DNA of 64,000 nt from Nonomuraea sp. SBT364 (GCF_001083785.1 NZ_LAVL01000005.1:1-64000); one strand, 5' to 3'; positions 35,167 through 44,409 are shown, counted from the stretch's first letter. Numbers and translations are program-made. The notes: generated by a model not told the origin, from the sequence alone.

Positions 35167-36849
35167 TCATTCGGCAAGCGATCGGTAGAGAGCCTGATAA
35201 GTCTCGGCGACGCGGCTCCACGTGCGCTTCGCCGCGACTTCCGCACGTCCCGCCTCGCCCATCTCCGCGCGCCTGGCCGGGTCCTGGCTGAGCCCCGCCA
35301 GGGCCTTGGCCAGCTCGGCCGGGTCGCCGGGCGGCACCAGCAGGCCCGCGCCGTCGGAGCCGACGAGCTCGGACAGCGCCGGCAGGTCGCTGAGCACCAC
35401 GGGCTTGCCCAGCGCCATCGCCTCGACCGGCTTGAGCGGCGTGACGAGGCGGGTGACCCGCAGGTCCTCGCGGGGGCAGACGAAGATGTCGATCGCGTCC
35501 TGGGCCTGCAGCGCCTCGTCGGGGCCGACCCGGCCGGGCAGGATCGCCGTCGACAGGCCGAGCTCCTCGACGAGCTCCAGCAGGTTGTCACGCTCGGTGC
35601 CGTCGCCCACGAGCAGCACCCGCACCGGCGCGCCCTCGTCACGCAGCAGCGCCGCCGCGCGCAGCAGCGTCGCGAATCCCTCGTAGGCCACGATGCTGGA
35701 CACGGAGCCGACGACGATCTCCTTGTCGCCGATGCCCATCTCGCGGCGGAACGCCGCCCCGTCGTAGTGGGCGGTCAGCAGCGCGTCGTCGACCGCGTTG
35801 GGCGCCAGGTGGATGCGCTCCCTGGGCACGCCCCGCTCGACGATCTCCGTCGCCATCGTCTCGGCCAGCGTGACCACCGCGTCGGCCTCGTTCATCAGGA
35901 ACGCCTCGCGCTCACGCTGGAGCACGTGCCGCTGGCTGCCCACCCGGACCGGGTCGCGCGAGGCCCAGGTCTCCTCCAGGAACCCGCGCACCTCGTACAC
36001 GAACGGGGTGCCCGTGCGGTCGCGCACGGCGTGCGCCACCGAGCCGTTGCGGTGGTCGGTGGCCGCGTGCAGCACCTGGGGCCGGAGCTCGGTGACGAGC
36101 TTGGTGACGGCGTCGGCGCCCCGAACCATGCGGCCGTGCATCTCGAACGGCACCTCGCCGTGCCCGTCCGGCATGTGCCGGTAGTAGGGGATGCCGTCGA
36201 TCTCCTCGTACGGGGACGCGTCGGCGTGCCCCTGAAGCATGGGCCAGCCCCAGCTCGTGACCACGTGCGGGTCGAGGCCGGCGGCCTTCTGCGCGGTGAC
36301 GATGCGGTGGGTGCGGACCGTGTAGCCGGCCTGCGTGTAGGGCAGCGCGTTGGTGACCAGGTGCACCACCCGGCCGGCCACCCGCTCCAGGATCGCCACC
36401 TTGGGGCCCGGCGGGATCGGGTCGGGGCTGATCGCGGCCAGCTCGCCCCGGTAGTACTGGTAGCGGCGCTTGACGAACGGGTACTTGATGAACGGCTCCA
36501 GCACGTCACCGGCCTCGCTGACGCGGCCGGTGTTCCAGTGCTGCTTGGCGTCGTCCCACGGCGCCCGGACCATGCGCATGCCGAGCTTGCGCATGACGTG
36601 CCTGGCCTTGCGGGCGGCCGGCCAGGCGACGCTGCCCACGACGGGTCGCAGGCGCGGCGGCATGGCGTCGGCGGCCGCCTGGGCGGCCCTGACCGGATCG
36701 GCTCGAACCTTCGTCACGACGACGCGGGTCACGATGATCGGATGCTGGATGAAGCCCTTCAGAAGTCCACCGACGCCGGCACGGGCAGACTTCGCGGAAA
36801 CCCCAGCGGAAACTTTTGAGGAGTCTTGACGACTGGCGTCGGATGCCAC
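35167..36849 (-). CDS. Large glycosyltransferase, GT4 type with N-terminal extension
   Basis: A 560-residue protein. The first 170 residues are basic, helical and not recognised. About 175-555 form a GT-B glycosyltransferase: LVTNALPYTQAGYTVRTHRI at the N-lobe, HLAPNAVDD, then PLKPVEAMALGKPVVLSDLPAL with the donor-site Glu in the C-lobe. It lacks a transmembrane segment. The GTG at 36849 follows TACGGT (36856-36861, minus strand) by six bases, a leaderless arrangement. It leads the minus-strand polysaccharide operon and diverges from the epimerase gene. Confidence 0.82.
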   Translation of the reverse strand: MASDASRQDSSKVSAGVSAKSARAGVGGLLKGFIQHPIIVTRVVVTKVRADPVRAAQAAADAMPPRLRPVVGSVAWPAARKARHVMRKLGMRMVRAPWDDAKQHWNTGRVSEAGDVLEPFIKYPFVKRRYQYYRGELAAISPDPIPPGPKVAILERVAGRVVHLVTNALPYTQAGYTVRTHRIVTAQKAAGLDPHVVTSWGWPMLQGHADASPYEEIDGIPYYRHMPDGHGEVPFEMHGRMVRGADAVTKLVTELRPQVLHAATDHRNGSVAHAVRDRTGTPFVYEVRGFLEETWASRDPVRVGSQRHVLQREREAFLMNEADAVVTLAETMATEIVERGVPRERIHLAPNAVDDALLTAHYDGAAFRREMGIGDKEIVVGSVSSIVAYEGFATLLRAAALLRDEGAPVRVLLVGDGTERDNLLELVEELGLSTAILPGRVGPDEALQAQDAIDIFVCPREDLRVTRLVTPLKPVEAMALGKPVVLSDLPALSELVGSDGAGLLVPPGDPAELAKALAGLSQDPARRAEMGEAGRAEVAAKRTWSRVAETYQALYRSLAE

Positions 36850-36905
36850 GCGGTGACCGTACCATAGGCAGCGTTTTTTCCCTTCCGCTATGAAAGGCGA
36901 GGTCA

Positions 36906-38036
36906 ATGAGGGAGAACCCCCTGGTCCTGCACGTTCTGGGCGCTCGGCCCAATTTCGTGAAAGCGGCCCCGGTGGTGCGAGCACTCGGCGAGCTCGGCGT
37001 GCGGCAGGGCATCATCCACACCGGTCAGCACTACGACGCGCTGATGTCGGACGTGTTCTTCGCCGACCTGGGCCTGCCCGACCCGGTGGCCAACCTGGGC
37101 GTCGGCTCGGGCAGCCACGCCAGGCAGACCGCCGCGCTGCTCGTCGGCCTGGAGGAGACGTTCCTGGAGCAGCAGCCCGACCTCGTGGTCGTCTACGGCG
37201 ACGTGAACTCGACGCTGGCCGCCATCCTCGTCTGCGCCAAGCTCGGCATCCGCACCGCGCACGTCGAGGCGGGGCTGCGCTCGTTCGACCGGGGCATGCC
37301 GGAGGAGGTCAACAGGATCGTCACCGACTCCCTGTCCGACCTGCTGTTCGCCACCTCTCCCGACGCGCTGTCGCACCTGGCGGCCGAGGGCGTGCCGGCC
37401 TCCAAGGTGCACCTCGTCGGCAACCCGATGATCGACAGCCTGTTCTCCGCGCTCCCGTCGCTGGACCCGGCTCCGGTGGTGGCGCGGCTCGGCCTGCCCG
37501 ACCGCTACGCCGTGGCGACGCTGCACCGCCCGGCCAACGTCGACACCCCCGAGGCCGCCCGTGAGCTGGTCTCGGCCGTGCTGGAGGTGTCCCGGCAGAT
37601 CCCGCTCGTGGTCCCGATCCACCCGCGCGGCCGCACCCGGCTGGCCGAGGCGGGGCTCGTGGACGGCCCGTCGGTCAGGGTGGTCGACCCGCTGGGCTAT
37701 GTGGACTTTCTCTCACTCGTACGGGGTGCCGCGCTGGTCGTCACCGACTCCGGCGGCGTCCAGGAGGAGACGACCATGCTGGGCGTGCCCTGCCTGACCG
37801 TGCGGCCCAACACCGAGCGCCCGGTCACGATCACGCACGGCACCAACCGCCTGGTCACGCCGGCCCTGCTGCCGGCCGCCGCCGAGAAGGCGCTGGCCGA
37901 CGGGGCCGTCACGCCCTCCGGCGAACTGCCCCCGCTCTGGGACGGCGCCGCCGGTCCGCGCATCGCCCGGGTGATCTCCGCCTGGCTCAAGGGGGACAAC
38001 CTCTCACCCGCCGCCCAGGGGACCCGTTCCGAGTAA
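36906..38036 (+). CDS. wecB: UDP-N-acetylglucosamine 2-epimerase (non-hydrolysing)
   Basis: A 376-residue GT-B-fold epimerase that interconverts UDP-GlcNAc and UDP-ManNAc. Signatures are LGARPNFVKAAPVVRAL, HTGQHYDALMSDVFF, the VYGDVNSTLA and HVEAGLRSFDRGMPEEVNR segments with catalytic acids, and VTDSGGVQEETTMLGVPCLTVRPNTERPVT at the UDP site. It should supply ManNAc for the WecC-like dehydrogenase or directly for a cell-wall polymer. A purine-rich GGCGAGG lies before the ATG. Confidence 0.93.
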   Translation: MRENPLVLHVLGARPNFVKAAPVVRALGELGVRQGIIHTGQHYDALMSDVFFADLGLPDPVANLGVGSGSHARQTAALLVGLEETFLEQQPDLVVVYGDVNSTLAAILVCAKLGIRTAHVEAGLRSFDRGMPEEVNRIVTDSLSDLLFATSPDALSHLAAEGVPASKVHLVGNPMIDSLFSALPSLDPAPVVARLGLPDRYAVATLHRPANVDTPEAARELVSAVLEVSRQIPLVVPIHPRGRTRLAEAGLVDGPSVRVVDPLGYVDFLSLVRGAALVVTDSGGVQEETTMLGVPCLTVRPNTERPVTITHGTNRLVTPALLPAAAEKALADGAVTPSGELPPLWDGAAGPRIARVISAWLKGDNLSPAAQGTRSE

Positions 38037-38102
38037 AGCCCCCATTTCGTACGGTCTCCGCCGTACTATGACAATCCTCCGCAGAGCGATAGGCGATACC
38101 TC

Positions 38103-40139
38103 ATGGCCGAAACCCCAGAAGAGCCCGCGTTCCAGCGGCTCGGTCCCGTCAACTGGCTGCCTGAGGAGCGCAAGGTCGTCGAGCGCTACGAGGCGGAGGT
38201 CGTGGAGCTGCGCAGGCGGCTGGAGATCGCCGAGGCCAAGGCCGCCTACGCCGCCTGGAAGCTGGAGGCCACCCAGGCCAAGCGGACGTTCAAGCTGGGC
38301 GAGGCGATCGGCTCCAAGAGCCCCGGCAAGGTGCTGGACGCGGTCCGGTCCCGGGAGCGGGCCCCCAAGCCGCCCATCCCGGTCACCGAGGCCGTCGAGG
38401 CCGCCAACCACCGGCCGCCCAGGGTCGAGATCCCGCCGGTCAAGTGGCCGCTCGGGCCCGTCAACCGGCCCGAGCTGAAGGTGGCCGTGATCCTGGACGA
38501 CTTCTCCAGGATGGCGTTCCGCTACGAGTGGGACCAGATCGAGTTCGGGCTCAAGGACTGGCCGGAGATCTTCGCCGAGCGGCGGCCCGACCTGCTGTTC
38601 TGCGAGTCGGCCTGGCACGGGAACCAGGGCCGCTGGCGCTATCAGATGACCGGGACCAACGCGCCCAAGGAGCCGTTGCGCGAGCTGGTCGCGTGGTGCC
38701 GGGCCGAGGGCATCCCGACGGTCTTCTGGAACAAGGAAGATCCGCCGAACTTCGACTTCTTCATCGACACGGCCCAGCTGTTCGACTACGTGTTCACGTG
38801 CGACGGCGACATGGTGCCGAAATATCGCGAAATATTGGGACATGATCGGGTTGACGTGCTGCAGTTCGCGGCGCAGCCGCGCGTGCACAACCCGATCCAG
38901 CAGAAGCAGGGCCGGCTGCACGACGTCGTCTTCGGCGGCATGTACTTCCGCGACAAGCACCCCGAGCGGCGCGAGCAGATGGAGACCGTCCTCGACCCCG
39001 TACGCGAGCTCGGCCTGCACATCTTCGCCCGCAACGGCGAGGTGGACGAGAAGTACGGCTGGCCGGAGAAGTACCGCCCGCACATCGTCGGCGAGCTGCC
39101 CTACGACCAGATGCTCGCGGCCTACCGCATGTACAAGGTCTTCCTCAACGTCAACTCGGTGCTCGACTCGCCCACCATGTGCGCGCGCCGCGTCTTCGAG
39201 CTGTCGGCCTGCGCCACCCCCGTCGTGTCCGGGTGGTCTCGGGCCATCGAGGAGACGTTCGGCGAGCTCGTCCCCATCGCCCGCGAGCCGATCGAGTCGT
39301 ACAACCAGGTCCTGCATTTGATCAACAGCCCCGAGCTGCGCGCCCGGATGGGCCACCTGGCGATGCGCGAGGTGTTCGACAAGCACCTGTTCTCGCACCG
39401 GGTGGACCAGATCCTCCAGCTTCTCGGCCGCCCCGTCACGCCCCGGACCCGGTCGATCTCCGTCGTGCTGCCGACCAACCGGGCCTCGCAGATCGAGCAC
39501 GCGATCTCCTCGGTGGCCAAGCAGATCCACCGGCCGCTGCAGCTCATCATGGTGCTGCACGGGCTCGACATCGACCCCGTCGTGGTGGCCGACAAGGCCC
39601 GCATGGCCGGCATCACCGACGTCGTCGTCCTGCCCGCCGCCCCCGAGTTGTCGCTCGGCGCCTGCATGAACCTCGGCATCGACGCCGCCGAGGGCGAGCT
39701 GATCGCCAAGATGGACGACGACAACCTGTACGGCGAGCACTACCTGTCGGACCTGGCGCGGTCCTTCGACTACACCGACGCCGAGCTGACGGGCAAGGGC
39801 GCCCACTACTCCTACTTCGAGGGCAGCAACACCACGATGCTGCGCCTGCCGGGGCTGGAGCACCGCTACTCGTTCCTGGTGCAGGGCGGCAGCTTCCTCG
39901 GCAAGGCGGACATGTTCCGCTCCTACCAGTTCCCCGACCTGACCCGCGGCGAGGACACCCACCTGGTGCGGCGCCTCAAGGAGGACGGGGTCAAGATCTA
40001 CTCGGCGGACCGGTTCAACTTCGTCTACTGGCGCAGCGCGGACTCGTCCATGCACACCTGGCAGGCGGACCACATCAAGCTGACCCGCAACGCCCAGTTC
40101 TCCTTCGTCGGCCGCCCCGACGACCACGTGCTCATCTGA
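38103..40139 (+). CDS. Two-domain glycosyltransferase: CgeB-like GT-B plus GT2
   Basis: A 678-residue protein. Residues about 20-75 are a charged helix (possible coiled coil). About 125-430 resemble CgeB/spore-maturation type transferases (ILDDFSRMAFRYEWDQ, TVFWNKEDPPNFDFF, MCARRVFELSACATPVVSGW). About 450-650 are a GT2 GT-A domain with SISVVLPTNRASQIEHAISS and the metal-binding KMDDDN. The two catalytic folds suggest it adds two sugars or builds a repeat. It follows wecB after 66 bases and should take part in the same polymer. Confidence 0.85.
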   Translation: MAETPEEPAFQRLGPVNWLPEERKVVERYEAEVVELRRRLEIAEAKAAYAAWKLEATQAKRTFKLGEAIGSKSPGKVLDAVRSRERAPKPPIPVTEAVEAANHRPPRVEIPPVKWPLGPVNRPELKVAVILDDFSRMAFRYEWDQIEFGLKDWPEIFAERRPDLLFCESAWHGNQGRWRYQMTGTNAPKEPLRELVAWCRAEGIPTVFWNKEDPPNFDFFIDTAQLFDYVFTCDGDMVPKYREILGHDRVDVLQFAAQPRVHNPIQQKQGRLHDVVFGGMYFRDKHPERREQMETVLDPVRELGLHIFARNGEVDEKYGWPEKYRPHIVGELPYDQMLAAYRMYKVFLNVNSVLDSPTMCARRVFELSACATPVVSGWSRAIEETFGELVPIAREPIESYNQVLHLINSPELRARMGHLAMREVFDKHLFSHRVDQILQLLGRPVTPRTRSISVVLPTNRASQIEHAISSVAKQIHRPLQLIMVLHGLDIDPVVVADKARMAGITDVVVLPAAPELSLGACMNLGIDAAEGELIAKMDDDNLYGEHYLSDLARSFDYTDAELTGKGAHYSYFEGSNTTMLRLPGLEHRYSFLVQGGSFLGKADMFRSYQFPDLTRGEDTHLVRRLKEDGVKIYSADRFNFVYWRSADSSMHTWQADHIKLTRNAQFSFVGRPDDHVLI

Positions 40140-40145
40140 TCGGGG

Positions 40146-40552
40146 TCAGTCGAGGACGGCGGTGGCCTCGACCTCGACAAGCAGGTCGGGCTCGCCCAGC
40201 GCGGCCACGCCCAGCAGGGTGATCGGCTTGACCGGGTCGATCCCAGCCTGGCGGCGGCCCGGCCGACGCCCTCGCCCAGCAGCGGCATCTTGTCGGGGGT
40301 CCAGTCGACGACGTAGACGGTCAGCTTGGCCACGTCGTCGAACGACCCGCCGATCGCGGCCAGGGCGGTGGCGATGTTGAGGTATGCCTGCTCGACCTGG
40401 GCGGCCAGGTCACCCTCGCCGACCGGCCTTCCCTCGGCGTCGCGGGCCACCTGGCCCGCCAGGAACACCAGCCTCGAACCGGTCGCGATCGACAGCTGAC
40501 GATAGACCTCCGGCTTCGGCAACCCGTCGGGGTTGACCAGCGTCACGCTCAT
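40146..40552 (-). pseudogene. RidA/YjgF-family deaminase gene with a one-base frameshift
   Basis: The first 100 or so residues (MSVTLVNPDGLPKPEVYRQL, then VFLAGQVARD and FDDVAKLTVYVVDWTP) are RidA-like, which hydrolyse reactive enamines/imines. At a C-run at 40242-40244 the frame shifts: in the +1 frame the expected ending continues (IDPVKPITLLGVAALGEPDL, then LVEVEATAVLD and a stop at 40146). Without correction the protein runs on as a foreign Ser/Arg-rich tail into the glycosyltransferase antisense. One G is missing relative to an intact gene, by true mutation or sequence error. It diverges from the TetR gene. Confidence 0.8.
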
Positions 40553-40580
40553 GTCCGCTCCTCACTGCTCGACTGTCCCT

Positions 40581-40600
40581 CATAACATAGCAGTGTTATG
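40581..40600. promoter_or_regulatory. TetR operator between ridA-like and tetR genes
   Basis: A perfect dyad CATAACA-N6-TGTTATG lies between the divergent genes and abuts TATTGT (40601-40606), the -10 box of the TetR gene. The layout is what an autoregulating TetR repressor needs. Confidence 0.65.
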
Positions 40601-40612
40601 TATTGTGGGGAC

Positions 40613-41218
40613 ATGGTGAGGATGAAAGACCCCGCGGTCCGGTCCCTGCTCATCGACCGGGCCGCCCAGATGCTCGCCGCCCGGCAGCCGGTCACGCTCC
40701 GCTCGCTGGTGGCGGGCACCGGCGTGTCGACCATGGCCGTCTACACCTACTTCGACGGCATGGACGGCCTGTGGACGGCGATGCGGCAGGAAGGCTTCAC
40801 CCGCCTGGCCGCCCGCCTCGCCACGATCACGCCGTCAGAGGATCCGGTACGGGACCTGGCCGCTCTCGGGGCCGCCTATCTGTCCAACGCCCTGGCAGTC
40901 CCCGATCTGTACAGGGTCATGTTCGACGCCGGGTTCGAGCTGGAGAACCCGGCGGCGGCCGACGACACGCTGCACTACTTGGTCCGGGGCGTCGAACGGG
41001 CGTCGGCGGCCGGCCGCTTCCGCGCCGGCGTCGACCCGCTGGAGCTGGCCACGCAGGCCTGGATGATCGGGCACGGGCTGGCCTCGCTGGTCGCCACCGG
41101 CCCCCTGCCTCCCGAGGCTCTGGCCCACGGCGTGCCCCTGCTGACCGCCCTGTTCGTCAGCGCGGGCGACGCCCCCGACCGCTGCCGCCGCTCGGTCGAG
41201 CTGGGCTGGCGACCTTGA
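40613..41218 (+). CDS. TetR-family transcriptional regulator
   Basis: A 201-residue regulator with an N-terminal helix-turn-helix (VTLRSLVAGTGVSTMAVYTYFDGMDGLW) and a helical ligand domain ending in a TetR_C-like tail (LATQAWMIGHGLASLV). The ATG at 40613 is six bases after TATTGT, so a leaderless mRNA is likely; the ATG nine bases later is possible. It probably represses itself and the divergent RidA-like gene. Confidence 0.87.
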   Translation: MVRMKDPAVRSLLIDRAAQMLAARQPVTLRSLVAGTGVSTMAVYTYFDGMDGLWTAMRQEGFTRLAARLATITPSEDPVRDLAALGAAYLSNALAVPDLYRVMFDAGFELENPAAADDTLHYLVRGVERASAAGRFRAGVDPLELATQAWMIGHGLASLVATGPLPPEALAHGVPLLTALFVSAGDAPDRCRRSVELGWRP

Positions 41219-41237
41219 CCCCGCGCGACGCCACGCC

Positions 41238-41284
41238 CCGCCGGAGGTGACTCTCCGCCGATTCGGCAGAGATCCCTCCGGCGG
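41238..41284. terminator. Long two-part hairpin between convergent genes
   Basis: CCGCCGGAGG (41238-41247) pairs perfectly with CCTCCGGCGG (41275-41284). Inside, CTCTC-C-GCCG pairs with CGGC-A-GAGA with one mismatch. This should end transcription from the TetR gene and, read the other way, from the secreted-protein gene. Confidence 0.65.
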
Positions 41285-41314
41285 ACCATCAACGCGGAAT
41301 CGGGGATGGTGTGG

Positions 41315-41734
41315 TCAGCAGCTGATTTTCACGCTTCCCGCAGTGGCGCCGCCCGCCTCGTCGGAGTACATGTGCACACGCCAGGTGTAGCTGGTCCCGT
41401 TGCAGCCCGATTCGACGGACGCGCTCCTGCTGTTCTTGGGAAGCCAGGTGTCGTTGCCCATGGTCTGCCAGCCGTACCACCGCTTGCGCTGGAGCTTGAG
41501 CGTGACCTGCATCTTGCAGTCGCTCGACACGGTGCCCGCGCCGATCACGCTGGTCCCACGGCTGGTTCTCTTCGGCGTGCCGGGCCACAGGATGCACTTC
41601 GCGGCGCTGCTGGATGCGACGCCGGCAGACCTCGCCGACGACGCTGCCGCCGCCGGCTGGAGGGCCGCGACCACTCCGGCGGTCAGAAGAGGTACGACCG
41701 CCGCGGCGACCACATGTGCACGAATACCCCGCAT
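41315..41734 (-). CDS. Small secreted protein, unknown function
   Basis: A 139-residue protein with a Sec signal peptide (MRGIRAHVVAAAVVPLLTAG, cleavage near AAAA at about 30-34). The mature part has four Cys, aromatic-rich beta strands (KRWYGWQTMGNDTWLP, TYTWRVHMYSDEAGG type) and a C-terminal Cys, suggesting a small disulfide-bonded beta fold. I do not recognise it. The ATG at 41734 has AAGG upstream and gives a proper signal peptide. Confidence 0.7.
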   Translation of the reverse strand: MRGIRAHVVAAAVVPLLTAGVVAALQPAAAASSARSAGVASSSAAKCILWPGTPKRTSRGTSVIGAGTVSSDCKMQVTLKLQRKRWYGWQTMGNDTWLPKNSRSASVESGCNGTSYTWRVHMYSDEAGGATAGSVKISC

Positions 41735-41836
41735 GACAGAGCCTTCCCTTGGACGAGCCCCATAAGAAGCCCACTTTCTCAACGGAAGGGGACTCTAATG
41801 ACGGCCGGTATGTTCCAGGTATGTATGCCGCGATGG

Positions 41837-42517
41837 TCAGGCCGCGAGGCGGGAGAGGTTGTGGTCGGCGAGGCGGCCGAGCTCCATGAGGCCGGCGCGC
41901 TTGACCTTCTGGCCGACGACCATGAGGCTCATGACGACGTTGCCCCGGCGGATGACGATCGAGCCGATCTGGGCGTTGCGGTCGCCGCCGCTGGCGGTGG
42001 TGAGGTAGGCGCGGGACTCGTCGCCCTGGCGGGGCATGGAGAGGTTCTGGGTGCGGTAGGTGACCTTGGTGCCCTGGACGTCGGCGTGGTAGGCGGCGCA
42101 CTGCTTGGGCAGGGCGACCGGGAAGGCGCCGCGCGGGAGCTCGACGACGGCCTGGGTGATCGAGCCGCGGGGCGAGGAGAAGGCGATGACGGCGGCCGGG
42201 GCGCCGGCGATCTCCGGCTTGGCCGGGTCCAGCTGGGTGGCGCCGGCGCATTCCGGGCGGTCGAGTTTGGTCTGGCGGACGGCGGCCAGGCCCTCCTTGA
42301 CGGACGTCAGGGTGCCGAAGCGGCCGATCTCGGGCCCGTACGCGACGCGCATGCCCTTGGGGGCCGGGAGCAGGGCGGTGCGGAGTTTGCCCGCCTGGGG
42401 GGCCGTGGACGCGGACGGCTGGGCGGCCTTGGCGGGACTCTGGGCGGGGGGCTCACCGGATGAGCAGCCCGCTATGGCCGTCATGCTGAGACATATTACG
42501 GAAAGGGTCCTGAGCAT
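41837..42517 (-). CDS. Lipoprotein of unknown function
   Basis: A 226-residue lipoprotein: signal peptide with the lipobox AIAGC (Cys at residue 17), an Ala/Pro/Ser linker, then a globular domain of about 170 residues with two Cys. It resembles in outline the sensor-like extracellular domains of actinobacterial lipoproteins, but no family can be named with certainty. GGAG five bases before the ATG at 42517 decides the start over two ATGs just upstream. Confidence 0.72.
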   Translation of the reverse strand: MLRTLSVICLSMTAIAGCSSGEPPAQSPAKAAQPSASTAPQAGKLRTALLPAPKGMRVAYGPEIGRFGTLTSVKEGLAAVRQTKLDRPECAGATQLDPAKPEIAGAPAAVIAFSSPRGSITQAVVELPRGAFPVALPKQCAAYHADVQGTKVTYRTQNLSMPRQGDESRAYLTTASGGDRNAQIGSIVIRRGNVVMSLMVVGQKVKRAGLMELGRLADHNLSRLAA

Positions 42518-42738
42518 GAATGCTCCATTCATCGGCACGGCAGTGGATAAACGCTAGAGGAAGCCCGGGGCTCGGTTCCGGGCAACGCGAGATTCAGCGA
42601 CTTTGTTACGTAAGCCCTGGTCAGTGAGCCCTTTGCCGGATGGCAAAGGGGAATTTCCGGTACCAGGTCGTGCAAAATGTTGCCGGTCTTCTGCGCGGCA
42701 TGACGCCACATTCGCCCGGGACTTTCGATGATCGCGGG

Positions 42739-44409
42739 ATGAGTGACTTCACCGGACTGCCCATCTCGCGCCGCGACTTCTTCGACGGCGTCGCCATGAC
42801 GGCGGGCGTCGCGGCCATGGCGTCGCCGGACGCGGCCCTGGCCGCCGACGGGGCGCTCGCGGCCGACGGGTCGCCGGCGGCCGGCTGGTCCGGGGCCGGG
42901 GTGCGCGGGGACACCGCGCAGGCGCTCGGCGTGCCGCACGCGCTGCGCGACGGCCGGTTCTGGGCGCACGCCGAGCCCGGCACCCCCACCGGCGAGGAGT
43001 ACGACCTGGTGGTGGTCGGCGGCGGCGTCAGCGGGGTGAGCGCGGCCTACGAGTGGCTGCGCCGCGTCCCCGGCGCGCGGGTCCTCGTCCTGGACAACCA
43101 CGACGAGCTCGGCGGCCACACGCGGGGCGAGGAACTGCGGCCGGGCGGCTGGACGGGCGCCGCGATCCGGACGCCCGAGGCCCGCGCGCTCGTCGACGAG
43201 CTGGGCGTGCCCACGCGAACGGCAGCCCGTACGGAGTCGTACGACGGCGTGATGTGCGACCGGGAGAGCTTCGGGATCGACGCGCTGGTCCCGCAGGGCG
43301 GCGACGTGGCGGCGTGGGCCGCCCGGCTGCCGATCGCCGAGCAGGCCAGGCGCGACCTGGTGCGGCTGCACACCGACCCGCCCGACTGGTTCCCCGGGCT
43401 GTCGCACGCGGAGAAGGAGGAGCGGCTGGCCGGGCTGACGTACTCGGCGTTCCTGCTGGAGGTGTGCCGGGCGCATCCGGACGTGGAGCGGTTCTGCCGG
43501 ACCATGCCCAGCGCGGCGTGGGGGTACGGGACGCAGGCGTTCGGGGCGATCGACGCGTGGGGGAGCTCGTACCCGGGGTTCGGAGGGCTCGGGCTGGACC
43601 CGGGCAAGCCGTCGCGGTTCAACTCCCCGACGGTGAAGCAGGAGTGGGAGCGGCCCGCGTACCGGCTGGCGGGGGGTGTGCGGTCGCTGGTGGCGCGGAT
43701 GGCGGAGCGCATGCCGGGGGCGCGGTGGCGGCTGTCCAGTCCGGTGGTGTCGGTGCGCAACGACGGGCCGGGGGTGGTCGTGGGCTACTTCGACGGGCAC
43801 GCCGTCAGGACCGTGCGAGCCGGGGCGGCGATCCTGGCCTGCTGGCACATGGTCATCCCGTACCTGGTGCCCGACCTGCCGGAGGACCAGCGGGCGGCGT
43901 TGCGGCAGGCGGTCAAGATGCCGCTGGTGGAGGCCGTGGTACGGCTGCGCGGCCCGCAGGAGTGGCGGGGCCGAGCCCGCTGGACCGGGGCGTACTGGAC
44001 CGCGACGGAGGTGGACGGCTCGCGGGCCCACCTGCTGGCGGCGCCCTGCCTGTCGGAGCTCGGGCCGGCGGCGGGGGCGGCGGCCGGGCGGCGGGCGCTC
44101 ATCAGGACGCCCTACGCGGCCCTGGAGCACAGCGTGCGCGACCAGCTCGGCCGTCTGCTCGGGGCGGGCGGGTTCGATCCGGCCGGGGACATCGAGGCGA
44201 TCACCGTCTACCGGTGGGGGCACGGGTACGCGCCGGAGTACTGCCGGCCGTGGCATCCGTTCCACCCGGACGGGCCGACGCCGGCCGAGACCGCGCGGCG
44301 CCGGTTCGGCCGGATCGCGATCGCCGGCTCCGATTCCGTGCCCGCCGCGCGGGCCGATGCGGCCATCTCCTCGGCCCATCGCGCCGTCGCGGAACTCACT
44401 GCCGGGTAA
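42739..44409 (+). CDS. Tat-signal FAD-dependent oxidoreductase, spermidine-dehydrogenase-like
   Basis: A 556-residue flavoprotein. Twin Arg in LPISRRDFFDGVAMTAG marks Tat export. The FAD motif VVVGGGVSGVSAAYEWLR is at about 97-114 with LDNHDELGGHTRG after it; the C-terminal FAD loop is IAIAGSDSVPAARADAAI. The layout follows spermidine dehydrogenase-type amine oxidases, but no polyamine gene is nearby and the substrate is open. ATGs at 42700 and 42640 are alternatives; I chose the one nearest the Tat motif. Confidence 0.78.
   Translation: MSDFTGLPISRRDFFDGVAMTAGVAAMASPDAALAADGALAADGSPAAGWSGAGVRGDTAQALGVPHALRDGRFWAHAEPGTPTGEEYDLVVVGGGVSGVSAAYEWLRRVPGARVLVLDNHDELGGHTRGEELRPGGWTGAAIRTPEARALVDELGVPTRTAARTESYDGVMCDRESFGIDALVPQGGDVAAWAARLPIAEQARRDLVRLHTDPPDWFPGLSHAEKEERLAGLTYSAFLLEVCRAHPDVERFCRTMPSAAWGYGTQAFGAIDAWGSSYPGFGGLGLDPGKPSRFNSPTVKQEWERPAYRLAGGVRSLVARMAERMPGARWRLSSPVVSVRNDGPGVVVGYFDGHAVRTVRAGAAILACWHMVIPYLVPDLPEDQRAALRQAVKMPLVEAVVRLRGPQEWRGRARWTGAYWTATEVDGSRAHLLAAPCLSELGPAAGAAAGRRALIRTPYAALEHSVRDQLGRLLGAGGFDPAGDIEAITVYRWGHGYAPEYCRPWHPFHPDGPTPAETARRRFGRIAIAGSDSVPAARADAAISSAHRAVAELTAG

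Noticed and set aside
38004-40127. A 707-codon open frame antisense to the two-domain glycosyltransferase, and similar long antisense frames opposite many genes
   Set aside because: High G+C suppresses stops in the antisense frames. Their products are His/Arg/Gly/Val-rich without domain signatures, while the opposite strand holds recognisable proteins.
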